64,000 bases of DNA from Amaurobius ferox. Lineage: Eukaryota; Arthropoda; Arachnida; Araneae; Amaurobiidae. Shown piece by piece: positions 12,700 through 22,626 of the stretch. The notes under the pieces are model-generated. The model saw only the letters and a list, made by a program, of their open reading frames with translations. It was not told the DNA's origin and made no database searches. Made by a program: the position numbers and the translations under genes. Numbering within the stretch: position 1 is the stretch's first letter; each line of letters opens with the position of its first letter. Location of the stretch: assembly GCA_951213105.1 (NCBI GenBank), contig OX578136.1:71588230-71652229 (forward strand), written 5' to 3'.

Positions 12700-12950
12700 A
12701 AAGTCTGGAAATTCTAATAACAAAGTTTGTGTTGTATGCCAAATGAATCACTCTATGTTCAAGTGAAGTCCTTTATGAAACTTAATGAGCTTCAAAAATG
12801 TGACCTAGGAAAGGAAAATAGCCTGTGTTTTAATTACCTTAGTATCCGACATAAGATTTCAAAATGTCCTTCAACTGCAAATGTAAATTTTGTAATTCAA
12901 AACATAGTTCTTTGCTACATCGCAATTTAGAGAAAACTACTTCTGCGGTA
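12700..12950 (+). pseudogene. BEL/Pao Gag zinc-knuckle region
   Basis: Cysteine/histidine-rich C-terminal Gag segment of a BEL/Pao retrotransposon, which packages element RNA. Visible pieces are VCVVCQMNHSMF, then SLCFNYLSIRHKISKCPS, which matches the Pao knuckle pattern but has Tyr where the second Cys is expected, then NIVLCYIAI in a shifted frame. Stops interrupt it. It is the first recognisable part of an element reading rightwards to 18716. Confidence 0.7.
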
Positions 12951-13079
12951 GTTGAAGGCTGTATTCCCCCTTTAGTTCTCCGACTCCCATCGCGAATTAT
13001 GAAAATTCTGCCTGTCAAATAGGAAACAAAATAAGCTGCAGAATGAAGTTTCCTTATGTAATAGCTCGGGAAATGAAAA

Positions 13080-13570
13080 AAGAATTCGAAATGTTCTGCT
13101 TTCGACCTGCATAGTGTATGTTGAAAGTGTTTATGGGAAAAAATACACTTACGCTACATCCTGGATTGTAGTAGCATGAGTTCGTTGATATCTACGGAAC
13201 CTACAAATGTGTTGGGAATAAAGAAAGATATGTTTAATGTTTTGATTTCTGGTGTTAATGGTAATTTAACGAATTTACATTCGAAAATAAGGGTGAACAT
13301 TGACGAATGAAGATGGGTCTCCTAGAAAAACACTGAATCTTTTAATAATTCCAAAGATAACGGATTTAACTCTTTAAAACTCTATAGATTTAGCTACTTT
13401 AAACATTCCATCAGAAATAGTCTCGCTGGCCCAAAATTTTGGAAAATCAAGCAAAGTGGATATTTTAATTGGAGCAGAATTATTTTATAAAATAATAGAG
13501 AACGGGAAATATTATTTATCTCAGCTAATATTTCAAAAAATCGTTTCCGGTTTTATTGTCAGTGTTTTGG
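13080..13570 (+). pseudogene. BEL/Pao aspartic protease (DUF1758-like)
   Basis: Degenerate protease domain. The plus strand gives a strand like VLLSTCIVYVES, then ILDCSSMSSLIS, where the catalytic Asp of the usual LDSGS box is kept. After further stops come MDILIGAELFYKII (13456 on) and a GF-type segment. Domain order relative to Gag upstream and RT downstream is that of Pao elements. Confidence 0.75.
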
Positions 13571-13639
13571 TAGAGGGACAACCCAACCAGCAATATTGGG
13601 GTATTACTCAACAAATATATCATCTGGAGGGTAATATTA

Positions 13640-14548
13640 AAAGCGTTTTGAATGTTGAAAATGTAGAAATGGAACCACGTCCCCTCAGCTTCGAAGAACA
13701 ATTTTGTGAAGAACATCTCACTAAAAGTTATAGGACTAATACAGGTAGATTTATAGTAAAATGCCTCTTAATGAAGACGTTTCAACTTAGGAAATTCAGC
13801 AAAGATTGGCACAGTCGTGGAAACATCTTGGACGAACTCCTGCAATGTTACTTCTTTACAAAGGCGTTTTGGAAGAGTATGCAAATTTGCATCACATGAA
13901 AAGAGTTCAGAAGGATAACAATGATTCGGATAGCTTTTATTTACCTCACCACGGGATATACAAACCCGAAAAGTCAACAACGGAGTTGCGTATCGTTATC
14001 AATACATCATCGCCTTCGACGAATGGAAAGCCATTAAATGATCTTGTGATGAAAAAAGAAGTGAGGGAAGATGTCTATGACATTATGTTCAGCTTTAGAA
14101 AACATAGATTTGTATTTACGATGGACATTAAGCAAATGTGTCGCAGATTCTCATAGATCCTGAACAAGGAAAACTGTTGATAATACTATAGAAGAAAGGC
14201 GAAGACGATCCCGTAAAGGTCTATGAATTGCAGGCGATTACATATGGGACCACAAGTGCACCTTTTTTAACAATTCGTACGCTCAAACATTTTGCCTCAG
14301 ATGAAAGGAAAACATTTCTTCTACTAGCACAACTAAGTCTTAAGGACTGCTACATGGACGATGTACAGGCGGGAGAAGATAATCTATTTGCGACCAAAGA
14401 ACTACAATGCCAGCTCATTGGACTCTTGATATGTGGAGGGATGACCCTGCATACATGGAATGCCAACAATTCAGAACTCTTTACTTATCTTGCCAACCAC
14501 GATGGAGACTATTCCTTCACATCTGCCCATGAAACCAAATCTCTATGA
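13640..14548 (+). pseudogene. BEL/Pao reverse transcriptase
   Basis: Copies element RNA to DNA. Pieces in changing frames: LSFEEQFCEEHL (about 13690), then SFYLPHHGIYKPEKST and LRIVINTSSPSTNGKPLNDL (13935-14040), RFVFTMDIKQMCR (first catalytic Asp, 14105-14145), ITYGTTSAPFLTIRTLKHF (14238-14300) and DCYMDDVQAG (the YxDD catalytic box, 14346-14375). LHTWNANNSEL follows. Three or more frameshifts and a stop make it inactive. These motifs are diagnostic for the Pao clade. Confidence 0.92.
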
Positions 14549-15300
14549 ATTTTAGGAAAATCGAATATGGATGTGTTTTCATTCAAAGTTGTGGAACAAC
14601 CAGATAGGATAACCAAGAGATCCATACTTTCGGACATAGCTCGGAAATTTGATTCGATTGGATTAATAATAATAATTCTAAAGGCTAAAATAATTATGCA
14701 GAAGCTTTGGATTCAAAATTTAAACTGGAACGATCCCCTTCCTGAACATCTTGCAAATGCTTTGCTTCAGTTCACATCTTTAAAGTCTATAGAGAGTATT
14801 CAGATTGATTACTATATCTCAGTGCCAGATGCTTCAAAACCTAGTTTTGCATGGGTTGACCGATGCATCAGAGTCTTCTTTTACCGATCTCTGGTTTACG
14901 TTCAGTGTTTCAGTCAGTTGCACATTTTATCAAAACTCCTTAGTAGTAAATATCTATTAGCACCCTTGAAAACAATTTCAATTCCAAGATTAGAACTTTC
15001 GACCTGTCTTGCTTTAGTAAAATTAATTGTTCGTATACATCTTTCGTTGAAATTGGAAATCGGTGAAGTTTTTCTTTGGAGTGATTCGACCCTTGCCCTT
15101 GCGTGGATAAGAACTTCAGCTTAACATATATAAGCATAATATACAGCTTAAAGATCCAAAGATATACTGCACACTATCATTGGAAACACGTGTCATCAAA
15201 AGATAAAGCTGGCGACATCATTTCTAGAGGTTTGGACCCAGTTGAGATATCGGACAATCGTCTGTGGTTGAGCGGTCCCGATTTCCTTACCCAAAAGATT
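14549..15300 (+). pseudogene. BEL/Pao connection and RNase H-like region
   Basis: The frame 14567-15124 gives TKRSILSDIARKFDSIG, MQKLWIQNLNW and IPRLELSTCLALVKLI, the usual Pao segment after the RT, then FLWSDSTLALAWI with the RNase H Asp. Continuation after a frame change gives HVSSKDKAGDIISRGLDP and LWLSGPDFL (to about 15290), the Pao signature before integrase. Confidence 0.9.
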
Positions 15301-15689
15301 TCGTTCGAGAATAACGTTGACTTAGTCTCCACTACCAAGGAAACTTCTCTAAGAGGGATGACACCCTTAGTACCTAGTTTGGCTGCAACTAAAATCTTGA
15401 ATAACTCTAGAGACACTCATGAACTATTGAATTCTGTTTTGACTGCTAAGACTAATGTCGTTTGTCAAACTTTCTTCATCTTAGTAACAATTGGGTTAAA
15501 CTAATTAAGTTTTTTTCCTTCAGATTCATTAGCAATTGTAAACCAACAGGACACCAAACAAATGGACCACTTTCTGCTAGAGAGCGAAAAAATATAGAAG
15601 CAATTTTAATTAAGCGGGTCCAGCACAGATAATTTCCAAGAAAAATGAAATCCCTAAGGCAAAGGGAAGGTATTACAGGTAATAGTCCC
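15300..15689 (+). pseudogene. BEL/Pao integrase N-terminal remnant, cut by a TTAA insertion
   Basis: Plus-strand remnants up to the Kolobok-like insertion at 15690. The reading resumes without loss just after 16411: removing the insert and one TTAA keeps the frame, so the insertion is precise. A short stretch beyond it (to about 16490) still reads as Pao. The sequence between there and the piggyBac element is too decayed to assign. Confidence 0.75.
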
Positions 15690-16414
15690 TTAAGTGGACA
15701 TAAGACCTTTAAAATGGCCATAAACAGAGTAAATATCAGTATTTCACCTTTTATTTTATATCTCTTCTATTATACATCGGTAATACCAAAAAATTTTATG
15801 GCTAATAAATGAATATCTGTAGAATTGTATAAATTGCATGTATTTATTAAAATTTTATTTTTTATATAGGTTGCTTGTGTGCGCGCCTGATTGCAACAAA
15901 ACTACTGCTTCCAGAAACAAAAATATTGCTGACTATGATGGAAAAGTATTCATTCAAGAATACTTAGATCAAAATCAAAACATTTGCATAATTAAAGTTT
16001 AAAAAAATAAATTATTTAAAATTAAAAATGTAACTAAATTTTTAGTTTAATTTAAAAAAAATTAAATTATGCAAATGTTCTGATTTTGATCTAAGATGTT
16101 TTGAATGGATACTTTTGCATCATAGTCAGCAATATTTTTGTTTCTGGAAGCAATAGTTTTGTTGCAATCATACGCGCAAGCAACAAATATAAAGATAAAA
16201 TTTTAATAAATATAATGCAAATTACACAATTTTTAAAATAGTATTATGAGATTCATCTTATTGAAAAAATTATCATATATTTTACAGGTATTCATTTATT
16301 AGCCATAAAATTTTTAGGTATTATCGATGTATAATAGAAGAAGTACAAAATAAAACGTGAAATATGGAAATTTACTCTGTTTACCGCACTTTTAAAGGTC
16401 CTATGCCCCCTTAA
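15690..16414. mobile_element. Palindromic Kolobok-like non-autonomous element, TTAA duplication
   Basis: Element 15694-16410 (717 bp) flanked by TTAA at 15690-15693 and 16411-16414. The left end gtggacataagacctttaaa and the right end ttaaaggtcctatgccccc are inverted relatives of the ends of the coding element at 31179-35028. The two halves, about 300-350 bp each, are near reverse complements: acaaaactactgcttccaga is mirrored by tctggaagcaatagttttgt. A short A/T-rich centre lies at about 15998-16060. No coding capacity. Confidence 0.9.
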
Positions 16415-16652
16415 AGTTCTTAAATTCCTTTTTAGACTCTGGGGAAATAATTACAGTACGTGGAGGTTTGCAAAACTCCTTTGAATTATTTTGGTAATTA
16501 TTCTAGTGTTGAAGTTGAATTATTCTAGTAAACATCCAGTTTGTTATTCTTCCTCATAATTACAGATTAAGTTAATTAATTGTAGAATGTTATCATAAAA
16601 ATATGTAAGACCACAGTCACTTTTGAGTCATGTAAGATACAAATTTTGAATT
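16415..16652. other. Pao remnant between two insertions
   Basis: About 75 bp at the left still reads as Pao in frame. The rest is decayed. Confidence 0.6.
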
Positions 16653-17042
16653 TTAACCCTTCGTCAGGCGCGTGGCATTTACTAACATGTTTAGGCCCGT
16701 GGTCTACATTCGTAAACCAAGATTTATTACTGTTTGAAATTAACAAACAAAAATTCTTCAATAAAAACTGTTGCATTCCTTTCTTTTAAGTATTTTAAGC
16801 AGTAATAATAGAATTTAAGAAAATTTAATTACGTATCTAGCAGTTGTTAGGAACAATGAAAATGTGTTTTTATTTTTCAATGATTATTTTACATACAAAG
16901 ACAAAACTAAAATAAAAACAACAACAGTAAACAAAAGTTAATTTTTTGAGTACTAAATTTATATAAACAGATAATACTTACAAATATCATTTGTATTTAA
17001 TGAAATAGAGTATTCTGGGCCATTGCACAAAGTTTTGGAATA

Positions 17043-17330
17043 TCAGTTATTTAAACACAGTACACAGATGACAGCCATGTGTTCTTTACATGCAAACTGG
17101 TGGCATTTGCAGCAATCTAGTCTGGAAGATTTATTTAGACTTCTTGGGCATATGCTACAACGTCTGACATATTTTTCTCGCTTTAGTTTTTCCATAGGTT
17201 GCTGAACTTTTGGAAGATCTAAGAGAATACTTGCACGTCTTCTAAGTTCCACAGGTAATTCTTTCACTGTAGATCTAAATTCTATTTGTGGCCGTATTAA
17301 TTCCCATGCAAAATCTTCAATAAATTTTCA
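17043..17330 (-). pseudogene. piggyBac transposase C-terminal Cys-rich domain
   Basis: Minus-strand frame giving FIEDFAWELIRPQIEFRS, KELPVELRRR and then a cross-brace zinc finger, CSICPR...DCCKCHQFACKEHMAVIC..C, ending at a natural stop at 17043. In known piggyBac proteins this domain binds the transposon ends. The catalytic DDD core that should precede it is absent, so the element cannot move itself. Confidence 0.88.
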
Positions 17331-17424
17331 ATAAAGGTCCAGGTAAATATATAATAATATTGCTGCTTCTTGTGCGAACTTGCACATTTGGCTTAATTTT
17401 GCTCCACTTCGTCACTGTATCCCT

Positions 17425-17685
17425 TCAGATGTAGTATTTACTGCGTATGTTCTCAACATGCATATCATCTTCTGGTTCTAATATTTCTGTCTCCGATGTT
17501 TCTTTTTCTGTGTCTGAATTGTGGTCACTTTTATTTACTACATCTTCTTCAATTTCCAGTGGATCCTCTTCTAATTCGTCCCCACTTTCTTCCATGTCAT
17601 CTTCAGAGGACTGTTCTTCAAGCCATCTCATCCAAACTTCCGGATCTCTCGACTTTTCAATACGTCGTCCTTTTGGCTGCGACAT
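17425..17685 (-). pseudogene. piggyBac transposase N-terminal acidic region
   Basis: Minus-strand frame beginning MSQPKGRRIEKSRDPEVW at 17685, followed by a Ser/Glu/Asp-rich stretch, the usual disordered acidic N-terminus. It stops at 17425, about 95 bp from the start of the C-terminal piece. An internal deletion of roughly 1 kb or more has joined the two ends of the gene. Confidence 0.85.
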
Positions 17686-18017
17686 GCTTTCCTTTGAAAT
17701 TAGAAAAAAATTTAACACTCACATACGTCAAAAATATCAATTATATACTATTAAACGCGAAGAAACAAACATTCAATTTTGATAAAACCGTAACGTAATC
17801 AGTCGCGTGGTCTACACACGTAGACCAACCAAATTCTTATCGAAATAAACCACACATACGCACCGTTGAGAAACGAAATGATACTAGTTGTGTAAAACAA
17901 TATATTTCGAACAGCTACTCTGAGAAGGCAGCGCGTGAGGGCGCCATCTATTAGAAATAAAGTTACTTAAAATAACCTGGTCTACGATCGTAGTCCACGC
18001 CCCCAACGAAGGGTTAA

Positions 18018-18716
18018 ATGATAGATCTATTGTAGTATGCAAATTGTAGATCTATGGTAGTATGCAAACCGGAAGAAACCCTGACTTACTCTTTGTCATC
18101 CGAATCAATCCATTAGGAATTCATCCCCCTCCTCCCGTTCACCCAACTTTTGCGGATTATAGGAAGCGGGAATGAAATCGTTTAGATATCACCTTAATAG
18201 AACTTCAGGCACTTCTAGAGTAACAGTTGAAGAGTTTATAACCTTTGTTACTCAAAGAGAATGCATTTTAAATGCCAAAACTTTATTTCCCTTATCATCT
18301 GATAGTAATGAATTTGAAGTACTAACACCGGCTCGTTTTCTGTTGGTCGCGTAATTGACTCCTTTCCAGAGCCTCAACTATTATAACTATCCCAAAATAT
18401 GCTATCTAAATTGAAACGTGTAACCAAATTAACGCAAACTATTTGGAACCGATGGCAACGGGATTATCTTAACCATTTGAACCAAAAAAACAAATGGATG
18501 TTTCAAAAAGATGATGTCCAGACAGGTTGCATGGAACTTCTAAAGGAAGATAATTTACCCCCTTTAAAATGGACTCTGGTAGAAATCATAATTGTAGACA
18601 CCATACCTGGTCCGGATGATAAGGTGAAAGTAGTTAGAGTTAAAACAACCACAGGTATTTTTACTCGAGCTATCTTCAAAATTTGCATATTACCTGTTGA
18701 AGATATTAAAATGTAG
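18018..18716 (+). pseudogene. BEL/Pao integrase C-terminal region
   Basis: Continuation of Pao after the piggyBac insertion. Frame 18172-18354 gives VTVEEFITFVTQRECILNA and LTPARFLL, the end of the Pao integrase core. Frame 18399-18716 gives LTQTIWNRWQRDYLNHLNQ, KWTLVEIIIVDTIPGPDDK and VVRVKTTTGIFTRAI, the typical C-terminal domain, ending at a plausible natural stop. No long terminal repeat is visible after it. Confidence 0.9.
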
Positions 18717-18960
18717 TATAGTGTTTGCATTTATATTATATAATGTGTTTATGATGTAATAGTTTAGATGTTTATCTATCAGTTATCGTTTCTCTAATTA
18801 TTATTGTATCAGGTATTATTTTGTAAAGATTGTAAGTTGAATTCTACTGTAACATATCAACGCTTATATCAAATCTTATAAAAGACGACTATTCATAGAA
18901 TATTATAAAAGATAAAATGAGTATAGGCGCGATTTTCAGCTCTTAACACACATCTCATAT
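18717..18960. other. No recognisable feature
   Basis: A+T-rich DNA between the Pao end and the next RT-family element. Confidence 0.5.
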
Positions 18961-19311
18961 ATTACAAATGAATGATCTAGGCAAATTACAAGCAATAGCA
19001 TAAAATATAAGTAAAAACAGAAACAAGTAAAGGAGTGCAATAGGGGTATCAGTAATGTCTAGGGGATTGTGACCCCTATACCTGGTTAAAGCGTGCTTTT
19101 ATTCCCGGGAAACACTCCCAGAAACAACCAATCGCCCGAAACAGCTCCAATCCGTGTGAAAGGAAAATCATAATCCTAAGGTAACATCAAAACCATAAAA
19201 AACCAAAAAAGAACAATAAAAGAATCATAGGACTTCCTAACATGGGTTCACAAAAATATTTGAAAAATGGAATCCAGAGTCTAAACACCTATAAGAATTA
19301 AAAGCACAAAG

Positions 19312-20065
19312 TTACAGTGAAGGAAAAGATTCCAAATAGTCCATTGGCAACAAGTCTTGGAAATTAGCATAAATTATATTATCATTACGTAGTTCTTTAC
19401 AAAATGGTAAGTAATAAGTTTTTAGAAAACCGAGAGTTAAGCCGTTCTTTAATGCTTCCTTTATCAAATGTCGTTCACATATATTTCGCTGTTCATTAGT
19501 AGAGTTTAATTTACTATATCTTACAAAATGATTAACAATCAAATTTTTTATTACACCAATACTCATATTACTATACCAAGGAGTGATGTAATTGATATTA
19601 CAATTGAAACTTTTACGTTTATCATAAATTTTGTAACATAGATGATCTTAAGGATTTCGATATGTTTAGATATCCAAAAATACCAGTTCACCGCTGTTAT
19701 TTTCTACAGTTTCAGTACGTTCGAGGTTACTAGGGTCAAAATTAAAGTCAAATTGAAAATCTTTATCAAAATGTCCTATCAAGATGACACCCACAAAACG
19801 GAAATACATAATTTCATTGAGTATTTGCGTACCGTTTTCATAACTCTATAAATATAAATCCGTCAGTAGTGACGAGCAGTCACCACCCGTAGGTATTCAT
19901 TCCTTTGATTTGTTTAAAGAAATCAGTTCCATTGAATAAAATGTTCTCAAACAAGACCAATTTTACCAGATATTTAAACTTACTATAGTCATAGGTTAAA
20001 AGTTGAGTATTATTATTATAGGTATCCATTAATGGATATATCCATAAATGGATACTTATATACAT
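19312..20065 (-). pseudogene. Reverse transcriptase C-terminal fragment
   Basis: Minus strand, several frames. YSKFKYLVKLVLFENILF and FFKQIKGMNTYG (20000-19880) resemble the RT region before the YxDD box. Next come a DFNFDPSNLERTETVE stretch and VFLDI (near 19690), KIYDKRKSFNCNINYITPWY (near 19600), then an open frame 19566-19312 ending at a stop. The LDI, IYDKR and NYxTxWY order is shared with 10987-11520. The family is unassigned; no endonuclease domain follows. Confidence 0.72.
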
Positions 20066-20135
20066 CCATAAATGGATACCTATATATATCCATAAAGGGA
20101 TACCTATAATAATATGGATCCATAAACGGATACTA
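20018..20135. repeat. Array of palindromic ~15-mers
   Basis: Five or six copies of ggtatcc-at-aatggata-like units (tccataaatggatac), each nearly self-complementary, spaced 25-35 bp. It forms the 5' part of the RT element above. Confidence 0.85.
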
Positions 20136-20152
20136 GATCATTCATTTGTAAT

Positions 20153-20167
20153 TATATATATATATAT
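20153..20167. repeat. Short (TA)n between two RT-family elements
   Basis: About 15 bp of TA, directly between the inverted ends of two family members. Confidence 0.8.
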
Positions 20168-21080
20168 AGTAGATACAAATGAATAAAGCAGATACAAAAG
20201 AAAGATATAAAAGGGATGGGGGGTTATACTTACAGGTAAAGTATGAAACGGCCAAGGACGATTGTTGTTGTTGAGACCCTGACCGTCCGACCTACCAGAA
20301 AGGTGTAAGGCAACTGATTGGACGGCCGGGAAGTGCCACCCAATTTAGACCGGAGCACAGTGGGGGAGGCATCCACAAGGACCGTACCCTCCTTCCCCTA
20401 CCACTAACCTCTCGGAAGGACTTACGGACCCACATGTTTAACGTGATCGTACTCCGCGTGAACACGGCGGCAGTTTTGGCAGTGGCTGGAATCGAACCCG
20501 GGCCTACCGAGTGCAACTCCAGCGCGCTAACCAATGAGATGCCGCGCCCCAAGGAGGATTGTGACCCCTTGTTCCGGGTTACAGCATGCTTTTATACTAA
20601 GAAAACACTCCCGGAACCGATACCTCCCCGAAGCAACCGTCCATTCGCCATCAAAACAGCAATCGCAAAATGCCAGAATGAAAAATCAAAATCAAGAATC
20701 CCCGGATGGAGATTCAGAATAAATTCCCATTTCAGAAATTCCCTTCAGAATAAATTCATCGTATCGGTTCGTCGGATTATTCATCGTATTTGAAAAAGAA
20801 ATTTATTCTGAATCTCCGGGGGATTCTGGTTTCGATTTTTCATTCTGGCTTTTTGCGATTCCTGTTTTGATAGTGGATGGAGGGTTGTTTCGGGAAGGTT
20901 TCGGACCTCGGAGTGTTTCCTTGGTGTAAAAGCATGCTGTAACCGGGAACAAGGGGGTCACAATCCCCCTTCACCGTCCCACTTCATACCCACTTCATAC
21001 TTTATCTGTAAGTGCAACCCCCATTTCCTTTTTTCTTTCTTTTTGTATCTGCGTTCTTCATTTGTATCTATTTTATAAGC
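20168..21080. mobile_element. Palindromic RT-family derivative (non-coding)
   Basis: Two inverted arms. Left: 20168-20264 plus 20551-about 20745; right: about 20795-21080. Arms share agatacaaatgaat at the outer ends, ggggtcacaatccccc, the agcatgct block and the ggagattcagaata stretch at the centre. Only the 3' non-coding part of the family is present. The left arm is interrupted by a SINE. Arm identity looks high (around nine in ten bases by eye). Confidence 0.85.
20254..20561 (-). mobile_element. Full-length tRNA-derived SINE with target-site duplication
   Basis: SINE body 20265-20550, same family as 5408-5700, head on the right with gggttcgattcc (B box) in complement near 20490. The 11-bp duplication aaggacgattg (20254-20264) / aaggaggattg (20551-20561) has one mismatch. 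It carries the accgtcc...ggacgg tail hairpin near 20281-20325. Confidence 0.92.
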
Positions 21081-21168
21081 TTATATATTGATAGAGCAGC
21101 ATTGCGCCTTTAGATACTTATAGGCTTTTGGTAATATAATCTTTTGCCAGTTTGATTAATCATTTATA

Positions 21169-21171
<3 letters not shown>

Positions 21172-21238
<67 letters not shown>
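21172..21238. repeat. (TA)n microsatellite
   Basis: About 33 TA dinucleotides, next to the hairpin at 21247. Confidence 0.97.
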
Positions 21239-21242
<4 letters not shown>

Positions 21243-21246
21243 CATA

Positions 21247-21301
21247 AAAATTCGTCTATTAACAGTATGGGTTTCTTTCCTACTATTAATAGACGAATTT
21301 T
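21247..21301. repeat. Long perfect-like hairpin
   Basis: Arms 21247-21267 and 21281-21301 are reverse complements over 20 of 21 bases (aaaattcgtctatt and aatagacgaatttt at the outer side), with a 13-bp loop. Confidence 0.9.
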
Positions 21302-22547
21302 AGAGACATTTATTAACTGAAAAACTAATTTGAATTAAAAAAATTATAAATGACGCAATTTCTTTTGGCCCCTGTACCAAATTTCATGGCCGTTCGATGC
21401 TTAGATTATCCGCTACATACGACACAAACACACACACACGCACACACATTTATATTTCTTTACTATCATATATAACGTCTACTATAATAATTCAGTATTT
21501 TCTAATGATATAAGTAGCTAAATGTTTAGCATGAAAATTGAAAGAATACATGCTGCAGATAAATTTGGGCCTAAAACTACCATTCTTTGAGAAGCAATTG
21601 TCGTCAAAACATCAATTAATTTTCACACCAAACCTTTAAAATCCATTGCATATTACAGAGAAAACCCTTAAGTACACAAAAGGTTTCTATTAAAATTATT
21701 CCTTAGAACTAGAAACGTAACGCCGAAAGTGTTACTTTGCCAAACATATTTCGGAATAGCACGGCCATTCGAAGTAGAACACAGAATACGAAAATGTAAT
21801 TAATTTTAGTTTGTTCATGTAGGTATCATAGAAAAGTTTTATACACACATATATTGTTATTCTAAGTAAATTATGTACTCTCTCTATCTTTGTATGAAAA
21901 CGTTTGGTTTATCCCACGTAGTCTGAACAATGTAAGTATATTATAATTTATTATACGAATCTATTTAGACATATTCAAATGAAAACAAGTTTCTAAGACT
22001 TTAACAGATGTTCGGTAAAAGGAGAAACTGAAAACACTTTCAAAATTATCAGTTATCCTATATATTTGTCTATAGCCAGGTATTCAGGATGTTTAACAAG
22101 TCCGTACACTTTTTACGACGCTAAACACGCTAATGACGTTAATTACACATATAGTTTAAAGCTATATTAATGGCTTATAAAGATGAAACCGTATTGTTTT
22201 ATAGCAATGCATTTAATATTTTATTCTTAAAATATGCAAACAATTTTAGAGTGACTTTTATATATCGATATTATTATTCTGAATAATTTATTTGTTATTG
22301 TGCAATACTATCTTCAACTGACTTTGTGAACTAAATTATAAATGCATCCAGATTAAATACTACTTCTGAAAACTTCTGAATGATTTTATCTCCGTAGCGT
22401 TTTTAAAGAGTACTTCTATTAATTGTACATCTAATTTGTTATAATTGAATCCCAACCTTGAATAAAAGATCTAAAACATATTTCCTATAAAGTTCAGTTT
22501 CTCATGTATTATTGACCTTTCCCATCTGTATTGTACAAATAGTTTCA
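21302..22547. other. Gene-free A+T-rich DNA
   Basis: A short (CA)n run lies at about 21424-21448. Nothing else is recognisable. Confidence 0.5.
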
Positions 22548-22626
22548 CCCATATCGTCTTAGTTACCTTACACCTTTCTGGTAGGTCGGACGGTCTGGGT
22601 TTCAACAACAACAACCCATATCGTCT
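22548..22626 (+). mobile_element. Stand-alone SINE 3' tail (subfamily A) with perfect duplication
   Basis: The 55-bp insert 22560-22614 contains ggtaggtcggacggtctggg and a caacaacaacaa tail. It is flanked by cccatatcgtct on both sides (22548-22559 and 22615-22626, 12 of 12). It matches the last part of the full SINE at 5408. The 5' stem arm is just missing. Confidence 0.9.

Larger units (their letters stand above)
16653..18017 (-). mobile_element. Internally deleted piggyBac element
   Basis: TTAA at 16653-16656 and 18014-18017. Terminal inverted repeats start CCCTTCGT on both sides: cccttcgtcaggcgcgtgg on the left and ccacgcccccaacgaaggg on the right. Subterminal inverted copies of tggtctac-gtagacca recur (about 16694, 17810, 17978). 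At 1.36 kb it is roughly half a normal autonomous element. It lies within the decayed Pao integrase region. Confidence 0.95.
18961..20152 (-). mobile_element. RT-family element with 20-bp terminal inverted repeats
   Basis: The perfect 20-mer attacaaatgaatgatctag (18961-18980) recurs in reverse complement at 20133-20152. The 1.19-kb interval holds, on the minus strand, a block of palindromic 15-mers, a decayed RT C-terminus (20065-19312), then a 3' region with ggggattgtgacccc (19061-19075 on plus) shared with the other family members at 7502 and 20555. It is followed at once by a TA run and the next family member. Confidence 0.75.

Noticed and set aside
12000..18960. Long terminal repeats of the Pao element
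   Set aside because: No matching direct repeat could be seen on either side of 12700-18716.
18961..21080. Hammerhead ribozyme in the RT family (as in Penelope-like elements)
   Set aside because: I looked for a ctgatga core with a paired gaaa and found none in the right arrangement.
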